From positions 217,389 through 281,388 of the forward strand of contig NZ_JAUSTO010000001.1 in NCBI RefSeq assembly GCF_030812885.1: a stretch of 64,000 nt of DNA, in the 5' to 3' direction. Both the position numbers and the translations under genes were made by a program. Positions within the stretch are counted from its first letter, which is position 1. Each line of letters opens with the position of its first letter. The notes beneath the pieces were generated by a model. The model had not been told where the DNA came from. It did no database searches and saw nothing but the letters and a program-made list of their open reading frames with translations. Below are positions 42,475 to 50,642 of this stretch, piece by piece. Origin of the DNA: Moryella indoligenes. GTDB taxonomy: Bacteria > Bacillota > Clostridia > Lachnospirales > Lachnospiraceae.

Positions 42475-43701
42475 TTATTCGTACCGCAGCGCAACAATCG
42501 GGTCCTCCTGCGCCGCCTTCTTCGCAGGATAAATTCCGAAGAAGACACCCACCGTCGCTGAAAACGCAACTGCGAGCACAATGACAGAGGGCTTCACCAC
42601 AACAGCCACTCTGAAAATCGCCCCTCCAAGTCCCACGAGCAGCATGGACAGCAGTATTCCTATAATTCCTCCCATGGCGGAGAGCAGCGCGGACTCCGTA
42701 AGAAACTGAATCAGTATATCTCTGGTACTGGCTCCCAGCGCCTTTCGTATCCCGATCTCTCTGGTGCGCTCCGTCACAGACACCAGCATGATATTCATAA
42801 TGCCGATCCCCCCCACCAGGAGGGAGATCGCTGCGATCCCGCCGACTGCCGCGGCGATTCCGGCCATGACGCCATCCACCTGCTTCATCTGCGTCTGCAC
42901 GGTCTGAATGTTCCAGTCCTCCGGTCTCCGGTTCTTCGTGCGGGAAACAAACGCCTTCAGCTCATTGGTGTACTCTAAAATCTCCTCCTCGCTCGCATCC
43001 AGCTTCCAAAAATAGCGCATATAATAGCTTGTATCATCCGCTCCCCGCATTAAGGTCTCCGGAATATACGCCTCGCCGCTGTCGTCGTTATTGCCGGACA
43101 AGAGCTTCTGAAACGGGCTCACCTCCTGCCGGTAGACTCCGACCACCCGGAACTCTCTGATCTCCCGGCCGAGCTCGGAGCGAAATGTCTGTCCGACAGC
43201 GTGCTCGCTTCCGAACAGCTTCCGGGCAGTCTCGACGTTCACCACGGCATTTTCCCTGCGCTCACGGAGATCCGCCTCATTCAGATAGCGTCCCTCCAGC
43301 AGAATGGCAGGCTGAACCTCCCAGTACTTCTCCTTCACGCCGAAAAAGTTCAGCTTTAATTTTTTTCGATTGTTTCTTGCCTCTCCCCGCTCTGAAGCGT
43401 AGCTGTCGGTGTAAACCATCCGGTCGCTGAAAAGCTCCTGAATTCTTTCCATCTCTTCCATAGAGAAGTAGTCCGTATCGCGGTACTCACTGTCATCAAG
43501 CCAGTAGCCGATACTGATCGCCCCCTGCGTGACACCGACATTTTTTGCAATATCTGCAAACATCTTCCGCATCGTATCCCCGATAGACACGATGGAAATC
43601 ACGGAGCCTATGCCGATGATGATTCCGAGCATCGTGAGGGCAGAGCGCATTTTATTGGCGCGCAGCGAGGTCAGCGCCATCTTCATATTCTCAACCAGCA
43701 T
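42475..43701 (-). CDS. MacB/FtsX-type ABC transporter permease
   Basis: The 408-residue protein begins with the MacB layout: a helix at 18-45 (KMRSALTMLGIIIGIGSVISIVSIG), a large extracellular domain of about 200 residues, and three C-terminal helices (IAAISLLVGGIGIMNIMLVSVTERTREIGIRKALGA, LSAMGGIIGILLSMLLVGLGG, VAFSATVGVFFGIYPAKKAA). With the adaptor and ATPase encoded upstream it forms a tripartite-like exporter of peptides, lipids or antibiotics by mechanotransmission. It overlaps the ATPase gene by 11 bp. Confidence 0.94.
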   Translation of the reverse strand: MLVENMKMALTSLRANKMRSALTMLGIIIGIGSVISIVSIGDTMRKMFADIAKNVGVTQGAISIGYWLDDSEYRDTDYFSMEEMERIQELFSDRMVYTDSYASERGEARNNRKKLKLNFFGVKEKYWEVQPAILLEGRYLNEADLRERRENAVVNVETARKLFGSEHAVGQTFRSELGREIREFRVVGVYRQEVSPFQKLLSGNNDDSGEAYIPETLMRGADDTSYYMRYFWKLDASEEEILEYTNELKAFVSRTKNRRPEDWNIQTVQTQMKQVDGVMAGIAAAVGGIAAISLLVGGIGIMNIMLVSVTERTREIGIRKALGASTRDILIQFLTESALLSAMGGIIGILLSMLLVGLGGAIFRVAVVVKPSVIVLAVAFSATVGVFFGIYPAKKAAQEDPIVALRYE

Positions 43702-44455
43702 CGTCTACCTCTCTTCTTCGATACAGTCCCTCAAACAGGCTGCTGTCTCTGACCTCAGTCGGATGCGGATTCTCAAGGTCAGAGACGAGCTTTCCGTCTG
43801 AAAAGCGCAGAATGCGCCGCGTGTATGCCGCGATATTCTCCTCGTGTGTCACAACCACCACCGTCGCCCCGGCCCTGTGAAGCTCTGCAAAGAGCTCCAT
43901 GATCTCCACAGAGCTCGCCGTGTCCAGATTGCCTGTCGGCTCATCCGCAAGTATCAGCGGAGGCTCATTTGCGAGGGCCCTGGCGATCGCCACGCGCTGC
44001 CGCTGTCCGCCCGAGAGCTCATGCGGCTGATGATGGACCCGCTCTCCGAGCCCCACCTTGCAAAGGAGCATTGCCGCCCGCTCCCTGCGCGCTCCCTGCG
44101 ACTGCTCATGCGCATAAATCATGGGAATCTCTACATTTTTCAGTGCGCTCATGCGACTGATGAGATTGAAGCTCTGGAAGACAAAGCCTATCTTTTTATT
44201 TCTCACCAGATTCAGCTTTTCCGGAGGCATCTCTGCGACATCCTCTCCGTCAAGATAGTAGTGCCCCAGCGTCGGGCGATCGAGACAGCCCAGAATATTC
44301 ATCAAGGTGGACTTGCCGGAGCCGGACTGTCCCATGATGGCGACAAATTCTCCCCTCTGTATTCTGAGATTGACCTTATTCAGTCCCAGCACCCGGAACG
44401 CCCCTGTATCATAGATCTTGACAAGATTTTTCAGTTCAATCAGCGGCATTCCCAT
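43691..44455 (-). CDS. ABC transporter ATP-binding protein (MacB/LolD type)
   Basis: The 254-residue ATPase has Walker A GQSGSGKSTLMNILGCLD, the MacB-type Q loop FVFQSFNLI, signature LSGGQRQRVAIARALAN, Walker B LILADEPTGNLD and the H loop VVVVTHEE. The ATG at 44455 overlaps the adaptor stop as TGATG; a GTG at 44458 is an alternative. It sits between the adaptor and permease genes in one operon. Confidence 0.95.
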   Translation of the reverse strand: MGMPLIELKNLVKIYDTGAFRVLGLNKVNLRIQRGEFVAIMGQSGSGKSTLMNILGCLDRPTLGHYYLDGEDVAEMPPEKLNLVRNKKIGFVFQSFNLISRMSALKNVEIPMIYAHEQSQGARRERAAMLLCKVGLGERVHHQPHELSGGQRQRVAIARALANEPPLILADEPTGNLDTASSVEIMELFAELHRAGATVVVVTHEENIAAYTRRILRFSDGKLVSDLENPHPTEVRDSSLFEGLYRRREVDDAG

Positions 44456-45837
44456 CACTTTGCACCCGCAGCTGCATCAGAGGCCGTCATCTTCAGCAGG
44501 CTCTCTCTGACCGCCACTCCCTCTGCAATCTCTTCTCCGGGTGTCAAAATAAAGTGTCGTCCCTCCGCAAAATGCGGGTCCGCGGCATCCAGCGGCGAGA
44601 CCTCCACCGCAATGTCGCTCTCCACCCCTGTCCTGACAGGGCTCAGGAACACTGTCCCGCCCTCGACAAAAGCCAGCGCACTTCCTCCCTCCGGGGTCTG
44701 AACAAGCGCGGAGAGCGGCACGACAAACACATCCTTCGCCTCATCGAGGAGTATCTCTGCCCTCGCGGTAATGCCGGAGATCAGTCCCGACTCTCTGCTG
44801 TCCACCCTGATTTTTGTCGGAATGACACGCTCAGTAGAGCCGTTCCCCTTCATCTCTCCGGTAGGCGAAATCGACAAAACCTCCCCCTCTGCCTGCCTAT
44901 CTCCCATGATACTGGCAGAAATCATCGCCTTCTGTCCCACGCTGACCTTTCCTATGGAATACTCAGATATCCGTATTTCCAGCTCCAGCTCATCCAGATT
45001 TTCAATTGTGAACAGCGGCTTGTGCTCCTCCAGTCTGTCAACAAACTGCCCCGGCTTTGTATTAACCCTCGTGACCGTCCCCGCAATCGGAGAGAGCACT
45101 GTGGTCTCTGCCAGTCTGTCCTGTGCCTTCTCCAGCTCCTTCTCCGCAATTTGAATCTGAATACTATAGGAATCGTTGATCTGTACCTTTCCCTTCTTCA
45201 CAGTGAAGGTCTGCATCGTGGCCCTTGCATTCTGAAGCGCCGCTTCTGCCGCCTCCAGCTCTGCCGCGGAAACCGCGCCTGTCTGAAACAGCGCAAGCTT
45301 TCTTGCGTGCTCTGTCTCAGCACTCTGGAGTGCCTGCTGTGCTTTTGCATAATCGGCGCCTGTATTCTTTGCGGCCTCCGCCTGATTCGCCTTCGCGAGA
45401 GCGAGCTGATGCTCCGCAAGCTCCAGAGCCTGCTCTGCACTCCGCGAATTCAGGTATGCGAGTACCTGTCCCTTCTCGACATGATCCCCCTCACGCACCA
45501 GAATATCGCGCACCTCCGCATGAATGTCCGACATAACATCCGCAGAATTGGTGCCGCTCACCGGTCCGCTCACCTTCAGCTTCTCCTGAACCTCTCCTCT
45601 CGTAAGCTCTGCCGTCGAAACGGCAAGGCCGCCTCCGCCCTTTCCCGAAAGCATGCGCATCACCAGTGAAAGGATAAACAGCACTGCGATCACAGCCACC
45701 GCCAGCAGCAGGCTCTTCCCTCTGAACTTCCTTTTTTTCCCTATCTTCTCCGCCGTGTGCTCCCCGCCCTGCATCAGTTTCTGAATTTCTGCATCTATGA
45801 TTTGCTCTTCATTCTGCTCCATATCCAGTTCGCCCAC
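44455..45837 (-). CDS. Membrane-fusion/periplasmic adaptor protein of the ABC exporter (HlyD/MacA-like)
   Basis: The roughly 460-residue protein has one membrane anchor (about 44-64), a lipoyl-like beta domain (VSGPVSGTNSADVMSDIHAEVRDI... GDHVEKGQVLAYL), a coiled-coil hairpin (about 125-215), a second half-lipoyl segment (TVLSPIAGTVTRVNTKPGQFV) and a beta-barrel domain ending in a C-terminal MPD. In Gram-positives it acts outside the membrane to gate substrate to the MacB-like permease. The start is either the GTG at 45837 or the ATG at 45822; AAGGAG sits very near the GTG, so this is unresolved. Confidence 0.92.
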   Translation of the reverse strand: MGELDMEQNEEQIIDAEIQKLMQGGEHTAEKIGKKRKFRGKSLLLAVAVIAVLFILSLVMRMLSGKGGGGLAVSTAELTRGEVQEKLKVSGPVSGTNSADVMSDIHAEVRDILVREGDHVEKGQVLAYLNSRSAEQALELAEHQLALAKANQAEAAKNTGADYAKAQQALQSAETEHARKLALFQTGAVSAAELEAAEAALQNARATMQTFTVKKGKVQINDSYSIQIQIAEKELEKAQDRLAETTVLSPIAGTVTRVNTKPGQFVDRLEEHKPLFTIENLDELELEIRISEYSIGKVSVGQKAMISASIMGDRQAEGEVLSISPTGEMKGNGSTERVIPTKIRVDSRESGLISGITARAEILLDEAKDVFVVPLSALVQTPEGGSALAFVEGGTVFLSPVRTGVESDIAVEVSPLDAADPHFAEGRHFILTPGEEIAEGVAVRESLLKMTASDAAAGAK

Positions 45838-45946
45838 ACTCCTTTACATTCCTTCCATAAAAGCTGCACGGATTCTATCAGTTTTCCGTCTGATTGTGTC
45901 AATTTTACACCAAACTGCGTATTCTATGCAAGTTATAAGACATAGA

Positions 45947-45982
45947 GAAGAGGATCTCCGAACAAAATCAGAGATCCTCTTC
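45947..45982 (-). terminator. Terminator of the EFR1 gene
   Basis: A perfect 12-bp stem GAAGAGGATCTC/GAGATCCTCTTC encloses a 12-nt loop, 11 bp after the EFR1 stop. The minus-strand tail (TCTATG) is weak in T. Sequence is highly similar to 42380-42417. Confidence 0.72.
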
Positions 45983-45993
45983 CTGCTTTCTAC

Positions 45994-46827
45994 TCAGATA
46001 TAATAGAATTCGTTTTTCTTCAGCGGCTTTGCAAAATTCTGCTCCAGCATTGCGACATGAGAGAGGAAGGCCACATCGTCAAAATATTTTGCTCCCGCAC
46101 TGCATCCGCGGACGCAGGCCTGACACTTGATACAGATGCCCGGAACGTTTGCGACATCCTCCGGATCGATCGAAGCCACGGGACAGAGCCTCACGCAGTC
46201 GCCGCAGTTTGTACACTTCTCCATATCCGTGAGCGGCTTTGCCTTCAGAAACTTTGCGGGCTGTCCGTCCGTTCCCCTCGGTATGTAGTAGGGCGCAGCC
46301 GCATCTCCCGGAACATCCAGCGCTCTGTCCGCATGCCCTGCATGCAGCTCCTCTGCCAGAGCTCCGACTCTCTCTGCAAATTTTGCCGCATCCCGCATAT
46401 CCTCTGCATCCGGTCTTCCACCCGCAAGCAGATCTGTAAAGGCATGGCGGCAGGCAAAGGCTGCTCCCGCCACCGGGACAAAGCCACCCGCCCGAAGTGT
46501 CTCCGTGAGCTCCGCAAGAGAATTGTCATAGCTTCGGTTTCCATAGGTCACGACCGCCGCGGCGAGAGCCCCATGTCCCGCAAGCTTCGTCTGAAAGTCA
46601 GGTAGTATCTTGTTTGGGAGCTTCCCGGCATAGGTCGGCGAGCCGACCACCACAAAATCACCTGTGCCAAAGCTCTGCACATCCTCCCGCGCTTTCTGCA
46701 ATGTAAAATCATACACCTCCATGGGACAGGCAAGCCTATGTGCGAGCTCCTGCCCAATCCGCTTCACCACCGAAGCTGTGTTGCCGGTCGCACTCCAGTA
46801 GAGCGCGACAACACACTGTATCTTCAT
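45994..46827 (-). CDS. EFR1-family flavodoxin/ferredoxin fusion
   Basis: The 277-residue protein has an N-terminal flavodoxin-like domain (about 1-150: ALYWSATGNTASVVKRIG gives the FMN phosphate loop; VVGSPTYAGKLPNK) and a C-terminal dicluster ferredoxin (about 205-260) with KCTNCGDCVRLCPVASI and ICIKCQACVRGCSAGAK. The second cluster's fourth cysteine is followed by Ser rather than Pro. EFR1 proteins are common in clostridia as electron-transfer partners of unknown reactions. Start at 46827 is preceded by GGAGGAAGAGTG; a GTG at 46830 is less likely. Confidence 0.92.
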   Translation of the reverse strand: MKIQCVVALYWSATGNTASVVKRIGQELAHRLACPMEVYDFTLQKAREDVQSFGTGDFVVVGSPTYAGKLPNKILPDFQTKLAGHGALAAAVVTYGNRSYDNSLAELTETLRAGGFVPVAGAAFACRHAFTDLLAGGRPDAEDMRDAAKFAERVGALAEELHAGHADRALDVPGDAAAPYYIPRGTDGQPAKFLKAKPLTDMEKCTNCGDCVRLCPVASIDPEDVANVPGICIKCQACVRGCSAGAKYFDDVAFLSHVAMLEQNFAKPLKKNEFYYI

Positions 46828-46917
46828 CACTCTTCCTCCTCTCCGGAGATTGCATCACGGCACTCCAGACTGTATACTTAGTACAAATTTACCATAGGAA
46901 CAAGGGAGAGACAAGCC

Positions 46918-48231
46918 ATGTGGTTTGAAGAAAGTGTATTCTACCAGATCTACCCGCTGACGCTCTGCGGCGCTCCCGCGGATCATGAACTCCTGCCCGC
47001 TGCTGCCCCGGGCGCGCTGCCTCCGGACGGCGTCCCCGCCCCCGCACACTGCATCCTGCGCCTCACGGACTTTGCCCCTTATCTCAGGACGCTCGGCATA
47101 CGCTCAGTCTACTTAAATCCGCTCATGGAGAGCGATACGCACGGCTACGACACCCGCGACTACCGGCTGCCGGACCGCCGTCTCGGGAGCGCAGAGGATG
47201 TAAAAGCTGTCGTCGCAGCCTTTCATGAAAACGGCATACGCGTGGTGTTCGACGGCGTGTTCAACCACGCGGGGCGCGGCTTCTTCGCCTTTCAGGATGT
47301 AAAGCGCTACGGCCGGGAGAGCCGCTACCGCGACTGGTTTCACCTCGATTTCAACGGCGACTCCCCCTATGGCGACGGCTTCTGGTACGAGGGCTGGGAG
47401 GGACATTACGAGTTGGTGCGCCTTAAGCTTGAAAACCCGGAGCTGCAGCAGTATCTGCTTGAGAGCGTGCGCCTCTGGTTCCATGAATTTGATATTGACG
47501 GGCTGCGCCTCGACGTCGCCTACCTCCTGCCGCTGTGGTTCATCTCCATGCTGAAACAAGAGATGCGCGCGCTGAAGCCGGACGCCTTTCTTCTCGCGGA
47601 GATACTCGGGGACAACGCCGGGCGCTTCTACAGCGAGGGACAGGCAGATGCAATCACGGACTACCCCGGCTACAAGGCGCTCTGGTCCTCCTTCAATTCT
47701 CTGAATCTCTTTGAGCTCGCACACACGGTGCGTCGAAACTACCTGGAGATGTACCGCGGACAGCGTCTCTTTTCATTTGCGGACAATCACGACGTGGAGC
47801 GCATCGCATCCAGGCTCACTGATCCGGAGAAGCTGCCGCTGATCTATGCACTGCTCCTGACTCTTCCCGGCATTCCCTGCATCTACTACGGCAGCGAGTG
47901 GGGCACGGAGGGCCGGAAGGAGGCAGGAAGCGACGCCTCTCTGCGTCCCGCCTTTGCTGCGCCGCAGCCAAACGCACTGACAGAGCAGATTTCCGCGCTG
48001 ATCCACCTTCGGAACGACACGCCGGAGCTCTCCTCCGGAAGCTACCGGGAGCTTCTGCTGACAAACCGCAGCTTTGCTTTTGCAAGGGAATACGAGGGTA
48101 ATGTCAGCACCGTCGCAGTGAATCTCGACAGTGAGACGGCAGAGCTCCACCTCCCGGACGGGCGCACGCTCACTCTGCCGCCGAAGCGCGCGGCAATCAG
48201 CCGGAGAGACGATACATTTCGACTGCTCTGA
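46918..48231 (+). CDS. GH13 alpha-amylase family enzyme (cyclomaltodextrinase/neopullulanase-like)
   Basis: The 437-residue cytoplasmic enzyme (no signal peptide) has the four GH13 regions: VVFDGVFNHAGR (I), DGLRLDVAYLLP with the Asp nucleophile (II), FLLAEILGD with the general acid Glu (III) and FADNHDVERIAS with the transition-state Asp (IV). ESVFYQIYPLTLCGAP at the start is typical of maltodextrin-degrading members. It lacks the N-terminal beta domain of neopullulanases, fitting the short GH13_20-like form. Start follows AAGGGAGAG. It probably cleaves imported maltodextrins. Confidence 0.93.
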   Translation: MWFEESVFYQIYPLTLCGAPADHELLPAAAPGALPPDGVPAPAHCILRLTDFAPYLRTLGIRSVYLNPLMESDTHGYDTRDYRLPDRRLGSAEDVKAVVAAFHENGIRVVFDGVFNHAGRGFFAFQDVKRYGRESRYRDWFHLDFNGDSPYGDGFWYEGWEGHYELVRLKLENPELQQYLLESVRLWFHEFDIDGLRLDVAYLLPLWFISMLKQEMRALKPDAFLLAEILGDNAGRFYSEGQADAITDYPGYKALWSSFNSLNLFELAHTVRRNYLEMYRGQRLFSFADNHDVERIASRLTDPEKLPLIYALLLTLPGIPCIYYGSEWGTEGRKEAGSDASLRPAFAAPQPNALTEQISALIHLRNDTPELSSGSYRELLLTNRSFAFAREYEGNVSTVAVNLDSETAELHLPDGRTLTLPPKRAAISRRDDTFRLL

Positions 48232-48270
48232 TTCATACCGCGCTTCGTCTGCATTTTCCGCACCCTGTCC

Positions 48271-48299
48271 TTGACTTTACTGCTGCCCCGGCTTATAAT
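48271..48299 (+). promoter_or_regulatory. Promoter of the riboswitch-oadB transcript
   Basis: -35 TTGACT (48271-48276) and perfect -10 TATAAT (48294-48299) are spaced 17 bp. Transcription would begin near 48306, at the very start of the aptamer. Confidence 0.88.
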
Positions 48300-48304
48300 G
48301 GCGC

Positions 48305-48420
48305 CAATAAAGGGGAGTAGCTGGCAGTGCATCTGCACAGGCAACCGGATCCGACATACCCGATGAGCACCGCTCATCCGAGTCCGGTTTAGGAAAATGA
48401 CCGACAGCGAGACTTTTATC
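48305..48420 (+). promoter_or_regulatory. yybP-ykoY-family (Mn2+-type) riboswitch aptamer
   Basis: The leader begins AATAAAGGGGAGTAGC, the hallmark 5' loop of yybP-ykoY RNAs, and closes with ACAGCGAGACTTTTAT, the matching 3' loop and P1 strand. Between them are hairpins (TGCATCTGCA; GATGAGCACCGCTCATC flanked by CCGGATCC.../...GAGTCCGG). The commonly remembered 3' block is GCAAGAC; here it is GCGAGAC, so ligand specificity deserves testing. A sodium- or other cation-sensing relative cannot be excluded by eye. Confidence 0.75.
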
Positions 48421-48456
48421 AGGCTCAATCGCCATGATAAGAGTCCCGCTGTTTTT
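48404..48456 (+). terminator. Riboswitch-controlled terminator (expression platform)
   Basis: An 18-bp stem (48404-48421 with 48435-48452; one A-C mismatch, one G-U) is followed by TTTTT. Its left arm contains the conserved ACAGCGAGAC and P1 strand of the aptamer, so aptamer and terminator are mutually exclusive. Ligand binding should therefore switch the gene on. Confidence 0.85.
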
Positions 48457-48492
48457 CATTCCCTGACTTTCTAAATTTAAAGGAGACAGTAT

Positions 48493-49641
48493 ATGAGCTT
48501 TTTACTGGAAGGACTGCTGTCCGTGACCTGGCAGCAGCTTGTGATGTATCTGGTCGGAATCGCGCTGATCTGGCTCGCCGTTGAGAAGGAATACGAGCCC
48601 TCGCTGCTGCTTCCCATGGGCTTTGGCGCCATCCTCGTCAATCTGCCGCTCTCCGGTGTTCTGGATCAGCTCGTGCAGGGAAAGGTTCCGGCTGCCGGCA
48701 TCATCGAGTGGCTGTACAAGGTCGGCATCGAGTCCTCCGAGATGATGCCCCTGCTGCTCTTTATCGGCATCGGTGCGATGATTGATTTCGGTCCGCTCCT
48801 CTCACAGCCCTTTTATTTTCTCTTCGGAGCGGCGGCACAGTTCGGCATCTTTGCGGCCATCCTCATTGCCTGTCTCATGGGCTTTGACTTAAAGGACGCG
48901 GCCTCCATCGGTATCATCGGCGCGGCGGACGGCCCCACCTCCATACTGGTATCGCAGGTGCTGGGCTCCAACTACATCGGACCGATCGCAGTCGCAGCCT
49001 ACTCCTATATGGCTCTGGTCCCGATCATCCAGCCCTTTGCAATCAAGCTGGTGACAACCGAGAAGGAACGCCGCATTCATATGAGCTACAACCCGAAAAG
49101 CATTTCCCGCACTACGCGCATTGCCTTTCCGATCGCCGTGACGATCATCGTGGGCTTTGTGTCACCGCAGTCTGTGGCGCTGGTCGGCTTTCTGATGTTC
49201 GGAAATCTGCTCCGGGAATGCGGTGTTCTGAACAGTCTCAGCAAGACCGCGCAGGATGATCTCGTCAATCTCATCACCCTGCTCCTCGGCCTCACGATCT
49301 CCTTCAGCATGCGCGCCGAGCAGTTCGTAAATCCGCAGACCATCATGATCATGGCACTGGGACTGGTCGCCTTCATCTTTGACACCGTGGCCGGCGTGCT
49401 CTTTGCAAAGCTGGTCAATGTCGTGCTTCGGATCTTCAGAAGGCCCCCCGTGAATCCGATGATCGGCGGCTGCGGCATCTCCGCCTTCCCCATGTCCTCA
49501 CGCGTTGTGCAGCGTCTCGCGACGGAGGCTGAGAAGGGCAATATCATACTCATGCAGGCGGCTGGCACCAATGTCGCGGGTCAGGTCGCTTCCGTTATTG
49601 CGGGTGGGCTGGTAATCAGCATCGTCTCTCAGTACCTGTAA
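48493..49641 (+). CDS. Na+-translocating carboxylate decarboxylase beta subunit (OadB/GcdB family), orphan
   Basis: The 382-residue membrane protein has about nine helices and the family signatures: IGIGAMIDFGPLL, SIGIIGAADGPTSILVSQVL with the ion-path Asp, and NPMIGGCGISAFPMSSRVVQ. In decarboxylase complexes this subunit couples decarboxylation of biotin to Na+ export. Here no alpha (carboxyltransferase) or biotin subunit gene is nearby; only a small OadG-like gene follows. The metal-type riboswitch in front suggests that it is regulated by a cation, perhaps acting as an ion transporter on its own or with subunits encoded elsewhere. AAAGGAGACAG precedes the start. Confidence 0.92.
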   Translation: MSFLLEGLLSVTWQQLVMYLVGIALIWLAVEKEYEPSLLLPMGFGAILVNLPLSGVLDQLVQGKVPAAGIIEWLYKVGIESSEMMPLLLFIGIGAMIDFGPLLSQPFYFLFGAAAQFGIFAAILIACLMGFDLKDAASIGIIGAADGPTSILVSQVLGSNYIGPIAVAAYSYMALVPIIQPFAIKLVTTEKERRIHMSYNPKSISRTTRIAFPIAVTIIVGFVSPQSVALVGFLMFGNLLRECGVLNSLSKTAQDDLVNLITLLLGLTISFSMRAEQFVNPQTIMIMALGLVAFIFDTVAGVLFAKLVNVVLRIFRRPPVNPMIGGCGISAFPMSSRVVQRLATEAEKGNIILMQAAGTNVAGQVASVIAGGLVISIVSQYL

Positions 49642-49671
49642 GGCTCTGCACATTTCCAAAGGAGGAAAGCT

Positions 49672-49791
49672 ATGAATACACCCCAGATTGCCCTGGAAAT
49701 CATGGCAAAGGGCATGGGCGGCATCTTCGCCGCCGCGATTATCATCATGTTTGCAATTATGATTCTCCAGAAAATCACAGCAAAGAAATGA
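49672..49791 (+). CDS. Small single-pass membrane protein, OadG-related
   Basis: A 39-residue frame with a strong AAAGGAGGAAAGCT site before its ATG lies 30 bp after oadB. It reads MNTPQIALEIMAKGMGG, then one membrane helix (IFAAAIIIMFAIMILQKI) and a short basic tail (TAKK). OadG/MmdD gamma subunits also begin with a short helix before one transmembrane span, so this is likely the partner of the beta subunit. It is too short to have been called by a length-limited search. Confidence 0.82.
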   Translation: MNTPQIALEIMAKGMGGIFAAAIIIMFAIMILQKITAKK

Positions 49792-49810
49792 GTCCCTGAA
49801 GATAGAAAAC

Positions 49811-49866
49811 AGCCCCCGGATGAGACTCCTGAAACGGAGCACTCCGGGGGCTGACTATTGTTTTTC
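49811..49866 (+). terminator. Terminator after the oadB/oadG pair
   Basis: A 10-bp stem AGCCCCCGGA/TCCGGGGGCT (49811-49820, 49843-49852) with an inner ACTCC/GGAG... stem is followed by GACTATTGTTTTT. It closes the riboswitch transcript. Confidence 0.85.
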
Positions 49867-49934
49867 AGGGAAGCGCGGTTCTGCTCTGCCTTTCAACGAC
49901 CATTCCGTTTAAAAAATGCGGGCACCATTTATAA

Positions 49935-50603
49935 TCACAGCATCACCGCCGCGAGCTCTTTGTAGGACCACTCTATATGTGCCCTCAGCAGCTCTCTTGC
50001 CTCATCCAGATTCCTCTCCTCAATTTTCTGCAGGATGCCCAGATGCTGCCCGGCGCTCTCCTCAAAGGTATCCGTCAGGCTGTAGGCCACAGCCTGATAT
50101 CTCCGAATCTGAGCTGCCAGTACGCGAACCAGATTTTTGATATAATTATTGTTGCTCTTATCTACAATCAGCTGATGAAATCTGGCATCTATCTCTGCAA
50201 TTCTCTGATCAGAAATCCCCCCGGCTCTCCTGTAAGCTTCCAGCTCTCTCTGGAAATCTCCGCGGAGCTCTGCAATTTCAGCCGGCCTGATATTATGGAT
50301 AGAGGTCTTTAAAGCCAGCAGCTCCATGCTGATGCGCACATCATAAATATCTCTCAGATCCGAGAGGGACAGCCCTACGACCACAGTTCCGATTCCATCC
50401 AGACAGCGCACATAGTTTTCGCTCTCCAGCTGTGTCAATGCCTTTTTGACCGGTGTTCTGCTCATACCCAAAGCGCGACCTATATTATTCTCTGTGATGA
50501 CATCACCTTCCCGAATGACCCCCGATATGATTTGCTCCTTTAAATACCGGTAGGCGACTTCCGATAATGTCTCTTTTTCAGTTCTTATTAGATCGCTCCT
50601 CAT
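49935..50603 (-). CDS. GntR-family regulator with FCD ligand domain
   Basis: The 222-residue protein has a GntR winged helix (about 12-75: YRYLKEQIISGVIREGDVITENNIGRALGMSRTPVKKALTQLE) and an all-helical FCD domain (about 95-215) with the metal/carboxylate-binding residues in DARFHQLIVDKSNN and the terminal histidine in AHIEWSYKEL. FCD regulators usually respond to small acids. It is the last gene of the aconitase-X/TRAP operon and the likely repressor of it; a candidate operator is at 56247-56263. Confidence 0.92.
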   Translation of the reverse strand: MRSDLIRTEKETLSEVAYRYLKEQIISGVIREGDVITENNIGRALGMSRTPVKKALTQLESENYVRCLDGIGTVVVGLSLSDLRDIYDVRISMELLALKTSIHNIRPAEIAELRGDFQRELEAYRRAGGISDQRIAEIDARFHQLIVDKSNNNYIKNLVRVLAAQIRRYQAVAYSLTDTFEESAGQHLGILQKIEERNLDEARELLRAHIEWSYKELAAVML

Positions 50604-50642
50604 ATGCTGCTCCCCTTACCGTAGTCTTATAATTCTTTTATC

